A stretch of 21,823 nucleotides of DNA from a virus, in IMG/VR virus record IMGVR_UViG_3300030106_002853, positions 1-21,823 of that record; one strand, given 5' to 3'. This document shows, piece by piece, positions 1 to 7,292 of this stretch (position 1 is the stretch's first letter; every line of letters starts with the position of its first letter). Under the pieces are notes generated by a model. That model saw nothing but the letters and a program-made list of their open reading frames with translations, was not told the DNA's origin and did not search any database. The position numbers and the translations under genes were made by a program.

Positions 1-1659
1 GTAGCGATCCCAGATGGCGGATTAACCATTACGACAAGCGATAATACCGATCAGCTTTCTCTTGTTTCAACGGATGCTGATGCAGCAGTTGGTCCAAACA
101 TTAGAATGTATAGAAACTCAGGCTCACCAGCAGATAACGATTACATAGGTGAAATACAGTTTGAAGGCAGAAACGATAACTCTCAAGATGTAATTTATGC
201 TGGGATTGCATCGAGGATTGTCGATGCTTCCGATGGCACAGAAGATGGTCGTTTCGAGCTTTACACCATTTTAGCTGGTGCGCAAAATTCTAGAGTTCTT
301 GCTAATAGCACAGAAACAGTTCTAAACGAAGACTCAGTAGATTTAGATTTCAGAGTCGAGAGCAATGGCAATGCCAATATGCTTTTTGTTGATGGCGGTA
401 ATGATCGACTTGGAATCGGTGGAGATGGTCCTGATTGTTTAGTAGAAATGACTGGTGCGCATACTTCTAGTATCGGAATGTTGCATTTAGATTCAACAGA
501 CCATGCGTTTATTTCTTTAGATGCTGCTGGTGCAACCAACGACAAAGGCATTTACTTTCAAGAAGCTGGAACTGCTCAGGTGATAATAGACCACGATGGT
601 TCAGCCAATCAATTAAGAATACACGATGGTTCTTCTACTCATATGGTTATTACTGATGGTGGATTGGTTGGAATCGGCACCTCAAGTACGGGTTCATACA
701 ACTCAAACGCACGAAATTTAGTTATTAGAGATTCTGGAAATATGGGTATCACGCTTTCTAGTGGTGCTAGTAGTGATTGTTTTATTGGTTTTTCTAATGG
801 TGAAGATACAGGACTACACGGCTTAATTCAATATGACCATAATTCAGATGCTATGCACTTTAGAACCAATGATGTTGACAGTAGAGTAGTTATTGATAGT
901 GCTGGAAGTGTTGGGATCTCTAACACTATTGGAAGTTTCCATTCATCCGTACTTCCACTTATTGTCGGATCAGGATCAGGCGATGAAGGAATGGCAATAT
1001 ACTCAGGTACTAGCAGCAAAGGAAAATTAGGTTTTGCCGATGCTGCTACTGATGATTCAGGTTCTTATCGTGGATATTTACAATACGATCATTCTGGCGA
1101 CAATTTAAATATTGGTACTGCTGGATCAGAAGCCATGAGAATAGACTCATCGGGTGGATTATTGATAGCCAAAACAAGTCAATTCAGCCCAACTTCTAAA
1201 TTAGTAGTTACGGCTGGTGCAACAGGTGGAACAACTCCAGCTTGTAGTTTTCAAGCAAACACATCTACTTCTAGTGGTTCTATTGTGGTTTTCTATAAAG
1301 GCAATGGGGGAGAAGTAGCTTCTATTGGTATGTCCAACCTCAATGCTGGCACATCCGTTTCATATAACACAGGATCAGATGCCAGATGGAAAGATGTCAC
1401 AGGCGAAGCCAGAGGGCTTGAAGTAATAAACAATTTAAATCCTGTTGCGTTTAATTGGAAAGAAACTGGAACTGCTGATGAAGGTTTGATTGCTCAAGAA
1501 GTACAAGAGCATATGCCAAATGTAGTGCATGAAGGCAATAATGGTTATTTGCAAATGGACTACAGCAAACTCGTCACACCACTCATCAAAGCGGTACAAG
1601 AACAACAAGAACAGATCGAAGAACTCAAACAACAAATTAACGAACTAAGAGGAAACTAA
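1..1659 (+). CDS. Tail fibre protein with C-terminal S74 intramolecular chaperone (5' end missing)
   Basis: The frame is open from base 1, so the N-terminus lies outside the window; 552 codons are present. The body is a Gly/Ser/Asp-rich series of degenerate beta repeats, recognisable by blocks such as LIQYDHNSDAMHFR and YLQYDHSGDNLNIG, each followed by a V/M-x-I-D-S-x-G motif and a VGI/LLI strand. This is typical of trimeric phage fibres. The C-terminus is a peptidase S74 (endosialidase chaperone) domain: motif SDARWKD with the Ser codon at 1375, then GLIAQEVQEHMP and a terminal Gln/Glu coiled coil. In this family the Ser-Lys dyad of the SDxxxK motif cleaves the chaperone off after it has trimerised the fibre, here releasing about 94 residues. 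The role is host recognition at the virion tail; the receptor is unknown. The stop lies one base before the next ATG. Confidence 0.9.
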   Translation, partial: VAIPDGGLTITTSDNTDQLSLVSTDADAAVGPNIRMYRNSGSPADNDYIGEIQFEGRNDNSQDVIYAGIASRIVDASDGTEDGRFELYTILAGAQNSRVLANSTETVLNEDSVDLDFRVESNGNANMLFVDGGNDRLGIGGDGPDCLVEMTGAHTSSIGMLHLDSTDHAFISLDAAGATNDKGIYFQEAGTAQVIIDHDGSANQLRIHDGSSTHMVITDGGLVGIGTSSTGSYNSNARNLVIRDSGNMGITLSSGASSDCFIGFSNGEDTGLHGLIQYDHNSDAMHFRTNDVDSRVVIDSAGSVGISNTIGSFHSSVLPLIVGSGSGDEGMAIYSGTSSKGKLGFADAATDDSGSYRGYLQYDHSGDNLNIGTAGSEAMRIDSSGGLLIAKTSQFSPTSKLVVTAGATGGTTPACSFQANTSTSSGSIVVFYKGNGGEVASIGMSNLNAGTSVSYNTGSDARWKDVTGEARGLEVINNLNPVAFNWKETGTADEGLIAQEVQEHMPNVVHEGNNGYLQMDYSKLVTPLIKAVQEQQEQIEELKQQINELRGN

Positions 1660-1660
1660 A

Positions 1661-2005
1661 ATGGCAATAACATATGAATGGGATGTAAAAACTTGTGATG
1701 TTTACCCTTCAAAAAGCGGAAAATCAAATGTTGTCCATAATGTTCATTGGAGGCTCACAGCCGAAGACGATGCCAATCAAGATGCAGATGGAAATAACAT
1801 CACTGCAGGCGTGTATGGCTCACAAGGCTTGGATACATCTGATCTATCCAGTTTTACAAATTGGTCCAGTTTGAACGCATCCAAAGTACAAGGATGGGTT
1901 GAAACTGCTATAGGAGCTGATGAAGTAACAGCAATGAAAGCTGGGTTGGATGCACAAATTGGTGAAATAGTATCGCCTAGCTCAGTAACTAAAACATTAA
2001 GTTAA
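1661..2005 (+). CDS. Small fibre-associated protein of unknown function
   Basis: This 114-residue protein starts MAITYEWDVKTCDVYP and contains an NVVHNVHWRLTAEDD stretch. I recognise it as a small protein commonly encoded directly after tail-fibre genes of marine phages and cyanophages (a DUF family, DUF7936 from memory and not certain). The first half looks beta-rich. The second half, around WSSLNASKVQGWVETAIGAD, looks helical and resembles the Trp-x-x-Leu pattern of proteins that count residues along a sequence index. There is no signal peptide or membrane segment. The gene begins one base after the fibre stop and is probably co-translated with it, so a fibre-assembly or virion accessory role is an inference from position only. 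Confidence 0.75.
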   Translation: MAITYEWDVKTCDVYPSKSGKSNVVHNVHWRLTAEDDANQDADGNNITAGVYGSQGLDTSDLSSFTNWSSLNASKVQGWVETAIGADEVTAMKAGLDAQIGEIVSPSSVTKTLS

Positions 2006-2018
2006 AAAAGGAATAGAC

Positions 2019-2240
2019 ATGGCAGAAGCAGCAGATAATATCATCTCGATTGATGATAAGGAAATTAAGTATGACGAGTTGAACGAACAACAAAGATACT
2101 GGCATCAACAGATGCTAGACCTTCGCAACAAGCAAACTCGTATTCAGTTTGAATTAGATCAAGTCAACGCATCTTTTAGCGTGTTTCAGAACCTTTTTGT
2201 GGGTTCTTTGCAAGAAGAGGAAGAACAAGAGGAAAAATAA
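2019..2240 (+). CDS. Small coiled-coil protein (DUF6447-like)
   Basis: The protein has 73 residues and is preceded by an AAAAAGGA Shine-Dalgarno sequence. It opens with a short beta segment (IISIDDKEIKYDEL), followed by a long amphipathic helix rich in Gln, Arg and Glu, and ends in an acidic EEEEEQEE-type tail. The pattern of an IDDKE-Y-DEL strand and one helix of about 45 residues resembles the DUF6447 family of cyanophages and other marine phages, as I remember it; no function is known for that family. It sits between fibre accessory protein and membrane-protein genes and shares its last bases with the Shine-Dalgarno of the next gene. I cannot assign a role beyond probable oligomerisation. 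Confidence 0.7.
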   Translation: MAEAADNIISIDDKEIKYDELNEQQRYWHQQMLDLRNKQTRIQFELDQVNASFSVFQNLFVGSLQEEEEQEEK

Positions 2241-2438
2241 TTGACTAAAATATCTGATGTTGAGTTCGAGTTAAACAATCGAATATCAAATGTGCATACA
2301 AGAATAGAAAAACACGAAGCGGTTTGTGCTGAACGATGGCTTGAAATGCTTAATCGTGTTAAAAGAATCGAACATTTTATTGTTGCTACACTGATTACTT
2401 TAGTGGTTGGCATGGGATCAATAATTTTTGGATCATAA
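2241..2438 (+). CDS. Small XhlA-like coiled-coil membrane protein, possible lysis accessory
   Basis: The protein has 65 residues and a TTG start, chosen because no in-frame ATG lies at the front and AAGAGG (2227-2232) sits 8 bases upstream. Residues 8-44 form a charged, heptad-like helix; residues 46-63 (HFIVATLITLVVGMGSIIFG) are one transmembrane segment at the extreme C-terminus. This architecture of a cytoplasmic coiled coil plus C-terminal anchor is that of XhlA-type haemolysin/holin accessory proteins, which assist holins in Bacillus phages. Sequence similarity beyond architecture is not clear to me. The start abuts the preceding stop, indicating translational coupling. The alternative is a generic tail-anchored phage protein of unknown function. 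Confidence 0.65.
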   Translation: MTKISDVEFELNNRISNVHTRIEKHEAVCAERWLEMLNRVKRIEHFIVATLITLVVGMGSIIFGS

Positions 2439-2463
2439 ATATTAATAATAAAGGGAGTCAATT

Positions 2464-2628
2464 ATGGAAACTTTTGCAAATATAATGGCAGTGATAATGA
2501 TAGTGGTCACAACTTGTAGCGTTATTGCGTGTATTACGCCAACGCCACAAAAAACAGGTTGGATGAAAAAACTATATTCTGTTATTGATTGGTGTGCGAT
2601 GAACTGGTGGCACGCAAAAGAAAAATAA
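2464..2628 (+). CDS. 54-residue membrane protein, function unknown
   Basis: The ATG at 2464 is preceded by AAAGGGAG. The N-terminal half (METFANIMAVIMIVVTTCSV and the next few residues) is one hydrophobic segment with two Cys, ended by a Pro-x-Pro turn. The C-terminal half is basic and Trp-rich (KTGWMKKLYSVIDWCAMNWW), suggesting an amphipathic helix at the membrane surface. It lacks a cleavable signal peptide motif. A single membrane span and position in the lysis/envelope region fit a small holin or antiholin, but nothing in the sequence proves it. It is short, but the good ribosome binding site, spacing and composition make it a likely real gene. Confidence 0.6.
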   Translation: METFANIMAVIMIVVTTCSVIACITPTPQKTGWMKKLYSVIDWCAMNWWHAKEK

Positions 2629-2648
2629 GTTGGGGGATTGAGCTATGA

Positions 2649-2780
2649 ATGAAAGAACTATACGAACACGGAAAAATATCTAAGGAAGCATACGATGATT
2701 ATGTCTTCTATAAAAAGGCATTTTGGATTTGCTTTAGCTATGTGCTATGGGATCTATTTAGATCTTTTGGGTGGTTATGA
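2649..2780 (+). CDS. 43-residue membrane protein overlapping the nuclease gene
   Basis: The ATG at 2649 reads MKELYEHGKISKEAYDDYVF, then a hydrophobic, aromatic segment (AFWICFSYVLWDLF) and a short end. A GGGGGATTGAG stretch just upstream provides a Shine-Dalgarno. An ATG four bases earlier (2645) opens only a 12-codon frame. The stop overlaps the next start as ATGA (2777-2780), a classic coupling arrangement. The protein is predicted to be a small cytoplasmic head plus one membrane span; function is unknown. Confidence is moderate because of its size. Confidence 0.55.
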   Translation: MKELYEHGKISKEAYDDYVFYKKAFWICFSYVLWDLFRSFGWL

Positions 2781-3199
2781 TGTACGAGTACAACTGTGAA
2801 ATATTACGAGTAGTAGATGGAGATACAGTCGATGTCTCGATTGATTTAGGATTTGACATTTCTTACAAAAGCCGTGTTCGTTTATACGGCATCGACACCC
2901 CAGAGTCTCGCACCAGAGACAAAGATGAAAAAGCAAGAGGTTTGATGAGCAAAGAATACTTGATTGATGAGCTCTCAAAAGGTCAAGTTGTCATCAAAAC
3001 ACACAAAGATAAAAAAGGTAAATTCGGAAGAGTTTTAGGCGAGATGTATGTCGGTGATCGTAATATTAACTTGATGATGGTTGATGATTTTTTAGCTGTT
3101 GAATACAAAGGTCAAAGCAAGAAAGAAATAGAGGAAGAACACATCAAGAACAGACAAACACTAATAGCAAAAGGAAATTTTGACCCAGATAAGATATGA
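2777..3199 (+). CDS. Staphylococcal nuclease-like (thermonuclease, SNase) enzyme
   Basis: The SNase OB-fold is readily recognised. Counting from the ATG at 2777, it has VVDGDTVDV (Asp14, Asp16), VRLYGIDTPESR (Arg35, Asp40, Glu43), and the FGRVLGEMYV segment carrying the second catalytic Arg. These match the calcium-binding and catalytic set of micrococcal nuclease, so it should be an active Ca-dependent phosphodiesterase cutting DNA or RNA. The protein is about 140 residues and has no signal peptide, so it acts in the cytoplasm unless the membrane protein encoded just upstream tethers it. I prefer the ATG at 2777 (ATGA overlap with the upstream stop) over the in-frame GTG at 2771. Possible roles are host DNA degradation for nucleotide recycling, or processing during infection. 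The stop overlaps the next ATG by 4 bases. Confidence 0.9.
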   Translation: MMYEYNCEILRVVDGDTVDVSIDLGFDISYKSRVRLYGIDTPESRTRDKDEKARGLMSKEYLIDELSKGQVVIKTHKDKKGKFGRVLGEMYVGDRNINLMMVDDFLAVEYKGQSKKEIEEEHIKNRQTLIAKGNFDPDKI

Positions 3200-4317
3200 A
3201 GAAGTATATTCCATTGTTTTTTATGTTTTTCTTTGTGAATGATTCACAAGCAGATCAGACTGGTGACTGTACTGCTGGTTCTCAGTATTGTGAGCAAAAC
3301 TCGATGACCACGACATCGGCTACTACTACAACCAATACAAATACAAACACCAATACAAACACCAATACCAATACCAATACCAATACAAACACTAATACCA
3401 ATACCAATACTACAACCACTACTGGAACAAATACTAATACCAACACCAATACAAACACCAATACCAATACCAATACATCTACTGCTACAAACACGAACAG
3501 CAACACGAATAACAATACTTCAACTTCGACTGCAACAAACACAAACAGCAATACAAATACCAGTACATCGACTGCGACCAGTACAAACAATAACACCAAT
3601 ACAAATACATCAACGAGTACAAACACAAACACAAACAACAATGTAAATACTTCGACCAGTACGAACACAAATAACAGCACATCGAACAATACGAATACAA
3701 ATACGAATTTAAATACTTCTACATCGAACAATACTAATAAGAATGTTAATGAATCGACTTCTACATCGAATGTTCAGACCAACAATAAAAATGTAAATGA
3801 AAACAAAAGCACATCTGATAACACCAATAGAAATATTAATGAGTCAAAATCTGAGCAAACTATTAATCAGAACATTAAAACTGAAGCACCGCCTGCTTCT
3901 GCGATTGCACCAAGCATCATGAGTTATAGTCAAGATCTTTGTACTGTAGGTCGTTCTGGCGCGTTTCAAGGACAAGTATTTGGTTTATCGGCTGGAAGAA
4001 CAGTCAGAGACGAAAACTGTGAACGATTAAAATTAGGTAAATACCTATACGACATGGGCATGAAAGTCGCAGCAGTTGCCATTATGTGCCAAGATGTAAG
4101 AGTTTTTAGTGCCATGTATATGGCAGGCACTCCTTGTCCGTATGAAGGAAAAATAGGCGAAGAAGCAAGATCAGCATGGGCTGCTAACCCCAAAGATCGA
4201 CCAGATTACAAAGAAGCGAAAGCCAGCTATGTTGCCAAGTGCGTTAGAACAGAAAACTCGGCTGGACAAAATAAATCAAGACTGACTTGTAAGCGTGAGT
4301 TTGATAAGGGCAGTTAG
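3196..4317 (+). CDS. Secreted Thr-Asn repeat protein with Cys-rich C-terminal domain
   Basis: The protein has 373 residues. It starts MKKYIPLFFMFFFVNDSQAD, a Sec-type signal peptide with likely cleavage after SQA. Residues 25 and 32 are Cys. Residues about 43-225 are a low-complexity tract dominated by alternating Thr and Asn, becoming Ser/Asn-rich. Residues about 238-373 form a distinct globular domain with six Cys (249, 275, 298, 314, 349, 365) and motifs QDLCTVGRSGAFQGQVFGLS and CERLKLGKYLYDMGM. The even Cys number (eight) after export suggests disulphides in the periplasm or outside the cell. I have seen this C-terminal domain in other marine phages, always without function. The start overlaps the nuclease stop (ATGA). 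A linker spanning periplasm or peptidoglycan, a spanin substitute, or a virion spike are all possible; none is shown. Confidence 0.85.
   Translation: MKKYIPLFFMFFFVNDSQADQTGDCTAGSQYCEQNSMTTTSATTTTNTNTNTNTNTNTNTNTNTNTNTNTNTTTTTGTNTNTNTNTNTNTNTNTSTATNTNSNTNNNTSTSTATNTNSNTNTSTSTATSTNNNTNTNTSTSTNTNTNNNVNTSTSTNTNNSTSNNTNTNTNLNTSTSNNTNKNVNESTSTSNVQTNNKNVNENKSTSDNTNRNINESKSEQTINQNIKTEAPPASAIAPSIMSYSQDLCTVGRSGAFQGQVFGLSAGRTVRDENCERLKLGKYLYDMGMKVAAVAIMCQDVRVFSAMYMAGTPCPYEGKIGEEARSAWAANPKDRPDYKEAKASYVAKCVRTENSAGQNKSRLTCKREFDKGS
3334..3720 (+). repeat. In-frame AAY-ACN hexamer repeat encoding Asn-Thr
   Basis: A degenerate six-base repeat (AAT or AAC followed by ACN) runs through the gene, purest at 3334-3477 and decaying towards 3720 into Asn/Ser/Thr codons. 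Third positions vary, so protein rather than DNA sequence appears conserved. Because the unit is two codons, slipped-strand copying changes length without breaking the frame. Confidence 0.85.
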
Positions 4318-6589
4318 TCTATTTGCATTATTATTTGTACCTACAGTCAATGCAGGTTATATCTATGAGGCGAATCAATCTTTAATTGATTTAACGAGCG
4401 AAAGTAACACGACCAATATGGGCGTTGGCGATGACCAAGTATCGTCTGCGTTTAATTTAGATTTTACATTTACATTTTATGGTGAAGATTTTACATCTGC
4501 TCGAATGGCAACCAATGGCTGTTTACACTTTGGGTCGTCAGGAAGTTATTGTAATGACTACACACCTGATCCTTTGCCTGAGATTACATATACCCTATAT
4601 CCTTTCTGGACTGATTTAATACGAGACAATGGCTCAAAAGTTCTCGCCAAAAATTTTACCGACAAATCTGTTTTTGGTTGGTATAACCTACGAGAATATA
4701 ATCGAGGCAATACTGACAATTCGTTTGAAGTCATACTTTGGAAGTCAGATGACAGTTTTGAGTTTAGATATGGCGCCTTGAACATCATCAATCACGATGT
4801 ATTGATTGGCGAACAAGGTGCATCGGATGAACTTTACACATATTTGTTTTACGATCAATGTGGCAAAGGAACAACAAATGCGACTGGAACATGTGTAAAT
4901 GCAACTTGGAACGCATCTGCTTCGAATACTTTGCTAGAAAACGGTGGTAGTTTGTATGGCGTAGGCTCTGGTAACGGATTGGATTGTAGCAATCCTCTAA
5001 ACGATACCGCATGTACTGGCTATCAAGCAGCTTTTTTAACTCAACAGTGTGATTTAGATGGATTGTATTCTACTCAATGTCCTAACTATTGGGATGACTT
5101 GTTTGATTATGAGTGTGCTTTGGACTCGCAGTATTCGCCAGCTTGTGCTGGATATATGGTCGAAACTTTTGTCGAAGATTCCCATTACCAAGAAGACATG
5201 TTCGGCTATGACAGCTTTGAAGAAGATCAGTATGGATATTATGATCCCTATGAAGAAGAAATTTATTTCTTTGAAGAGGACCCTGTATATATTACTGAGC
5301 TACAAGGGATAGATTTTTATGAAGAAGAGTTATATTTTGAAGAAACACTATTCTTTGAAGAAGAATATTTCGATCCTTACATTGAAGAATTTAACTTAAC
5401 ACCAGAACAAGAGCTAATTACATTAAGTTATATCGAAGAAGAATTATATATCGAAGAGATATATGAAGAAATTTTAATCGCAGATGAGTTTAGACAAATA
5501 AATCAAGACTTGCCTTTACTTGATGATGTTTTAATGGATCATTTTGAACACGAAGAATTGATAGAAAATTTTATTGATGAAGAAACAATAGAATATTTAG
5601 AGTTTGAAACCATAGAAGAACTGGAGGAATGGTTTGAAGAAGAAGAAACAGAAGAAATACTCGAAGAACTTGCTGATTTGTCTGTTGCTGAAGATGGAGA
5701 CTTGGAGGATTCGGAGACAGTTGAAGAAGAGAGCCAAGACAGAGAAGAAACTGTCGAGCTTGTTGTCGCGCAGGATGAAGAGAAGAAAAGCAACAAAAGA
5801 GCAGAACAATTAAATGTCGTTGCTAACACAATTAGGGCAGCGAGCAACAGCGTAAGCGGTACAACTGCTGGCACCTCTGCGCAGTCTACTGGTACATCTA
5901 TTTCATCAGGAGGCTCCTACGCGTCTTCTGTGGCTTCTGGTGGCGTTTCTAACCCCACTAGCACAGCAGTAGCTAGTTCAGCATCAGGAGGCGGTATAAG
6001 CACCAGTAATTCTCCTAGCATCTCAGCTCAAGTTGCAAGTTCTGCAATGCAGACTCAACAAGTGCTTAGTTCGTTTAGTGCTGACAGCAGTTTTGGAAGT
6101 ACAATGGTTTCGCAAAACACAGCAATCGGTGGCGCAACAGACACGCAAGCAACAACAGATGGTGGATCTTCCACAACTACCACAGTGGCAAATACGAACA
6201 GTAGCGTTTCCAGCAACACAGGAAGTGGGTCTGACAACAGCATTGACGATAGTATAAGCGGTAGCGATACATCAGGACAGTCAGATGCAGATGTAATAGC
6301 AGAACAAATCGTTGCACAAAACATGCAAGAACAAAAAGAAGAGCTAGAACAACAGCAACAAGAAACTGGTGAGTATGCAGACGAAACACAATTAATTGCA
6401 TACATGGGCTTTGTGCAAGGCTTTGATGGCTATCTTCAGACAAGCATACCTGAGCAAGACACTTGGTATGAACCAAAAGATATTTATGCTAATGTATTAT
6501 TGCCAGACAACAACAGCGCTTTTGTCGGTTTGTACGGTAAGAGCTTGAATGATATGAACGGCTTGATAAACATGCAACCAAATTTATAG
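4295..6589 (+). CDS. Secreted nidogen-like protein with Cys repeats and acidic domain
   Basis: This 764-residue protein has a GTG start inside the end of the previous gene (23-base overlap). Residues 1-20 are a Sec signal peptide ending VNA. Residues about 22-190 resemble the NIDO (nidogen extracellular) beta domain: FTFTFYGEDFTSARMATNG, LYPFWTDLI, and later FEVILWKSDDSFEFRYG. Residues 231-290 hold three Cys-pair repeats of about 21 residues (C231/C240, C252/C262, C274/C284) with a C-x-GY or C-PNY signature. Residues about 295-500 are extremely acidic, rich in Glu with Tyr/Phe/Ile. Residues about 515-690 are a Ser/Gly/Thr-rich linker, and the last 70 form a separate domain (MGFVQGFDGYLQ, DTWYEPKDIYAN). 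NIDO domains occur in extracellular adhesive proteins, so surface binding or matrix interaction is inferred. A virion adhesin is an alternative. Confidence 0.8.
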   Translation: MSLIRAVSLFALLFVPTVNAGYIYEANQSLIDLTSESNTTNMGVGDDQVSSAFNLDFTFTFYGEDFTSARMATNGCLHFGSSGSYCNDYTPDPLPEITYTLYPFWTDLIRDNGSKVLAKNFTDKSVFGWYNLREYNRGNTDNSFEVILWKSDDSFEFRYGALNIINHDVLIGEQGASDELYTYLFYDQCGKGTTNATGTCVNATWNASASNTLLENGGSLYGVGSGNGLDCSNPLNDTACTGYQAAFLTQQCDLDGLYSTQCPNYWDDLFDYECALDSQYSPACAGYMVETFVEDSHYQEDMFGYDSFEEDQYGYYDPYEEEIYFFEEDPVYITELQGIDFYEEELYFEETLFFEEEYFDPYIEEFNLTPEQELITLSYIEEELYIEEIYEEILIADEFRQINQDLPLLDDVLMDHFEHEELIENFIDEETIEYLEFETIEELEEWFEEEETEEILEELADLSVAEDGDLEDSETVEEESQDREETVELVVAQDEEKKSNKRAEQLNVVANTIRAASNSVSGTTAGTSAQSTGTSISSGGSYASSVASGGVSNPTSTAVASSASGGGISTSNSPSISAQVASSAMQTQQVLSSFSADSSFGSTMVSQNTAIGGATDTQATTDGGSSTTTTVANTNSSVSSNTGSGSDNSIDDSISGSDTSGQSDADVIAEQIVAQNMQEQKEELEQQQQETGEYADETQLIAYMGFVQGFDGYLQTSIPEQDTWYEPKDIYANVLLPDNNSAFVGLYGKSLNDMNGLINMQPNL

Positions 6590-6597
6590 GAGTGAAT

Positions 6598-6963
6598 ATG
6601 GATTGGTTCCAAAATAAAACAACACAGCTTATTGCTTTAGCTGGGATAGTTTCCACATTGGCTGGATTCGGTTATACAGGCGCAACTTATGTAAACCGTA
6701 TAGAAAACCTTGAGTCAAAAATGACTCGTTATATTAATGAAATAGATGCTTTGGCAGATCAAGTTACAGCACTCGACAAGAATGTTGTTGCAGTTGGTGA
6801 GCAAATTAAATCTTTAAATGTCGAAACACAGGATTTAAGTCCAATCAAAAATGACATTGTTGCAATCCAAACAAGCATCGCAGGTATTAACTCAAGTATT
6901 GACTCTATGTATGATGATGTGCAGAGCTTAAAAAATAAAAATGACAATCCACTAGCAAACTAA
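6598..6963 (+). CDS. N-terminally anchored coiled-coil membrane protein
   Basis: The start at ATG 6598 is chosen because AGGAG (6588-6592) lies five bases upstream; the earlier in-frame GTG at 6592 overlaps that Shine-Dalgarno. The protein has 121 residues. Residues 9-31 form one membrane segment (LIALAGIVSTLAGFGYTGAT); residues 33-115 are a continuous heptad-rich helix, without Cys. The topology of membrane anchor plus long helix is shared by phage spanin-like and many marine-phage proteins labelled only as having a TM helix. No lipobox or partner gene is visible, so a spanin assignment is not justified. It closes the coupled secreted-protein cluster, separated from the 764-residue gene by only eight bases. 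Confidence 0.75.
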   Translation: MDWFQNKTTQLIALAGIVSTLAGFGYTGATYVNRIENLESKMTRYINEIDALADQVTALDKNVVAVGEQIKSLNVETQDLSPIKNDIVAIQTSIAGINSSIDSMYDDVQSLKNKNDNPLAN

Positions 6964-6972
6964 TATTGATCT

Positions 6973-7278
6973 GTGGCAACAAAAAAAAGAAAAAGCAAAA
7001 AAGATCCAAGACTAGCTAGAGTTGGTGTCAGTGGTTACAACAAACCTAAGCGCACACCCAAGCATCCAACCAAATCTCATGTAGTTGTTGCAAAAGAAGG
7101 CGACAAAATAAAAACCATAAGATTTGGTCAGCAGGGCGTAAAAACAGCAGGCAAACCGAAAAAAGGTGAGTCAAAAAAACAAAAAGCAAGAAGAAAGTCA
7201 TTCAAAGCAAGACATGCCAAAAATATTAAGAGAGGCAAGATGTCAGCAGCTTACTGGGCAAATCGTGAAAAATGGTAA
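6973..7278 (+). CDS. Small strongly basic protein, conserved in marine phages
   Basis: The protein has 101 residues with a GTG start and no obvious Shine-Dalgarno; no better in-frame start exists near the front. Lys and Arg make up roughly a third of the sequence. Recognisable segments are PRLARVGVSGYNKPKRTP, VVVAKEGDKIKTIRFGQQG and the C-terminal SFKARHAKNIKRGKMSAAYW. I recognise this arrangement from many marine phages and some algal viruses, where it has no assigned function. The basic charge suggests nucleic-acid binding, possibly packaged with DNA, but the central VVVAKEGDKIKTIRFG segment looks like a folded beta hairpin, not a disordered histone-like tail. The stop overlaps the previous reading of the next gene region. 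Confidence 0.8.
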   Translation: MATKKRKSKKDPRLARVGVSGYNKPKRTPKHPTKSHVVVAKEGDKIKTIRFGQQGVKTAGKPKKGESKKQKARRKSFKARHAKNIKRGKMSAAYWANREKW

Positions 7279-7292
7279 ACAGAGGATTGAAG

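Noticed and set aside
2645-2683. ATG four bases before the 43-residue membrane gene
   Set aside because: Opens only 12 codons (MNERTIRTRKNI) before a stop, while the ATG at 2649 gives a frame that couples to the nuclease gene.
3282-3731. Minus-strand open frames opposite the Thr-Asn repeat
   Set aside because: They are by-products of the repeat: the complement of AAY-ACN reads as Val/Leu/Phe repeats without a ribosome site, and every real gene is on the + strand.
5539-5874. Minus-strand Ser-rich frame opposite the acidic domain
   Set aside because: GAA/GAG Glu codons read as TTC/CTC on the other strand, giving a Ser/Phe-rich shadow; the + strand protein has a signal peptide and domains.
6598-6963. 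Spanin assignment for the anchored coiled-coil protein
   Set aside because: The topology fits, but there is no lipoprotein partner, no lipobox and no nested second frame.
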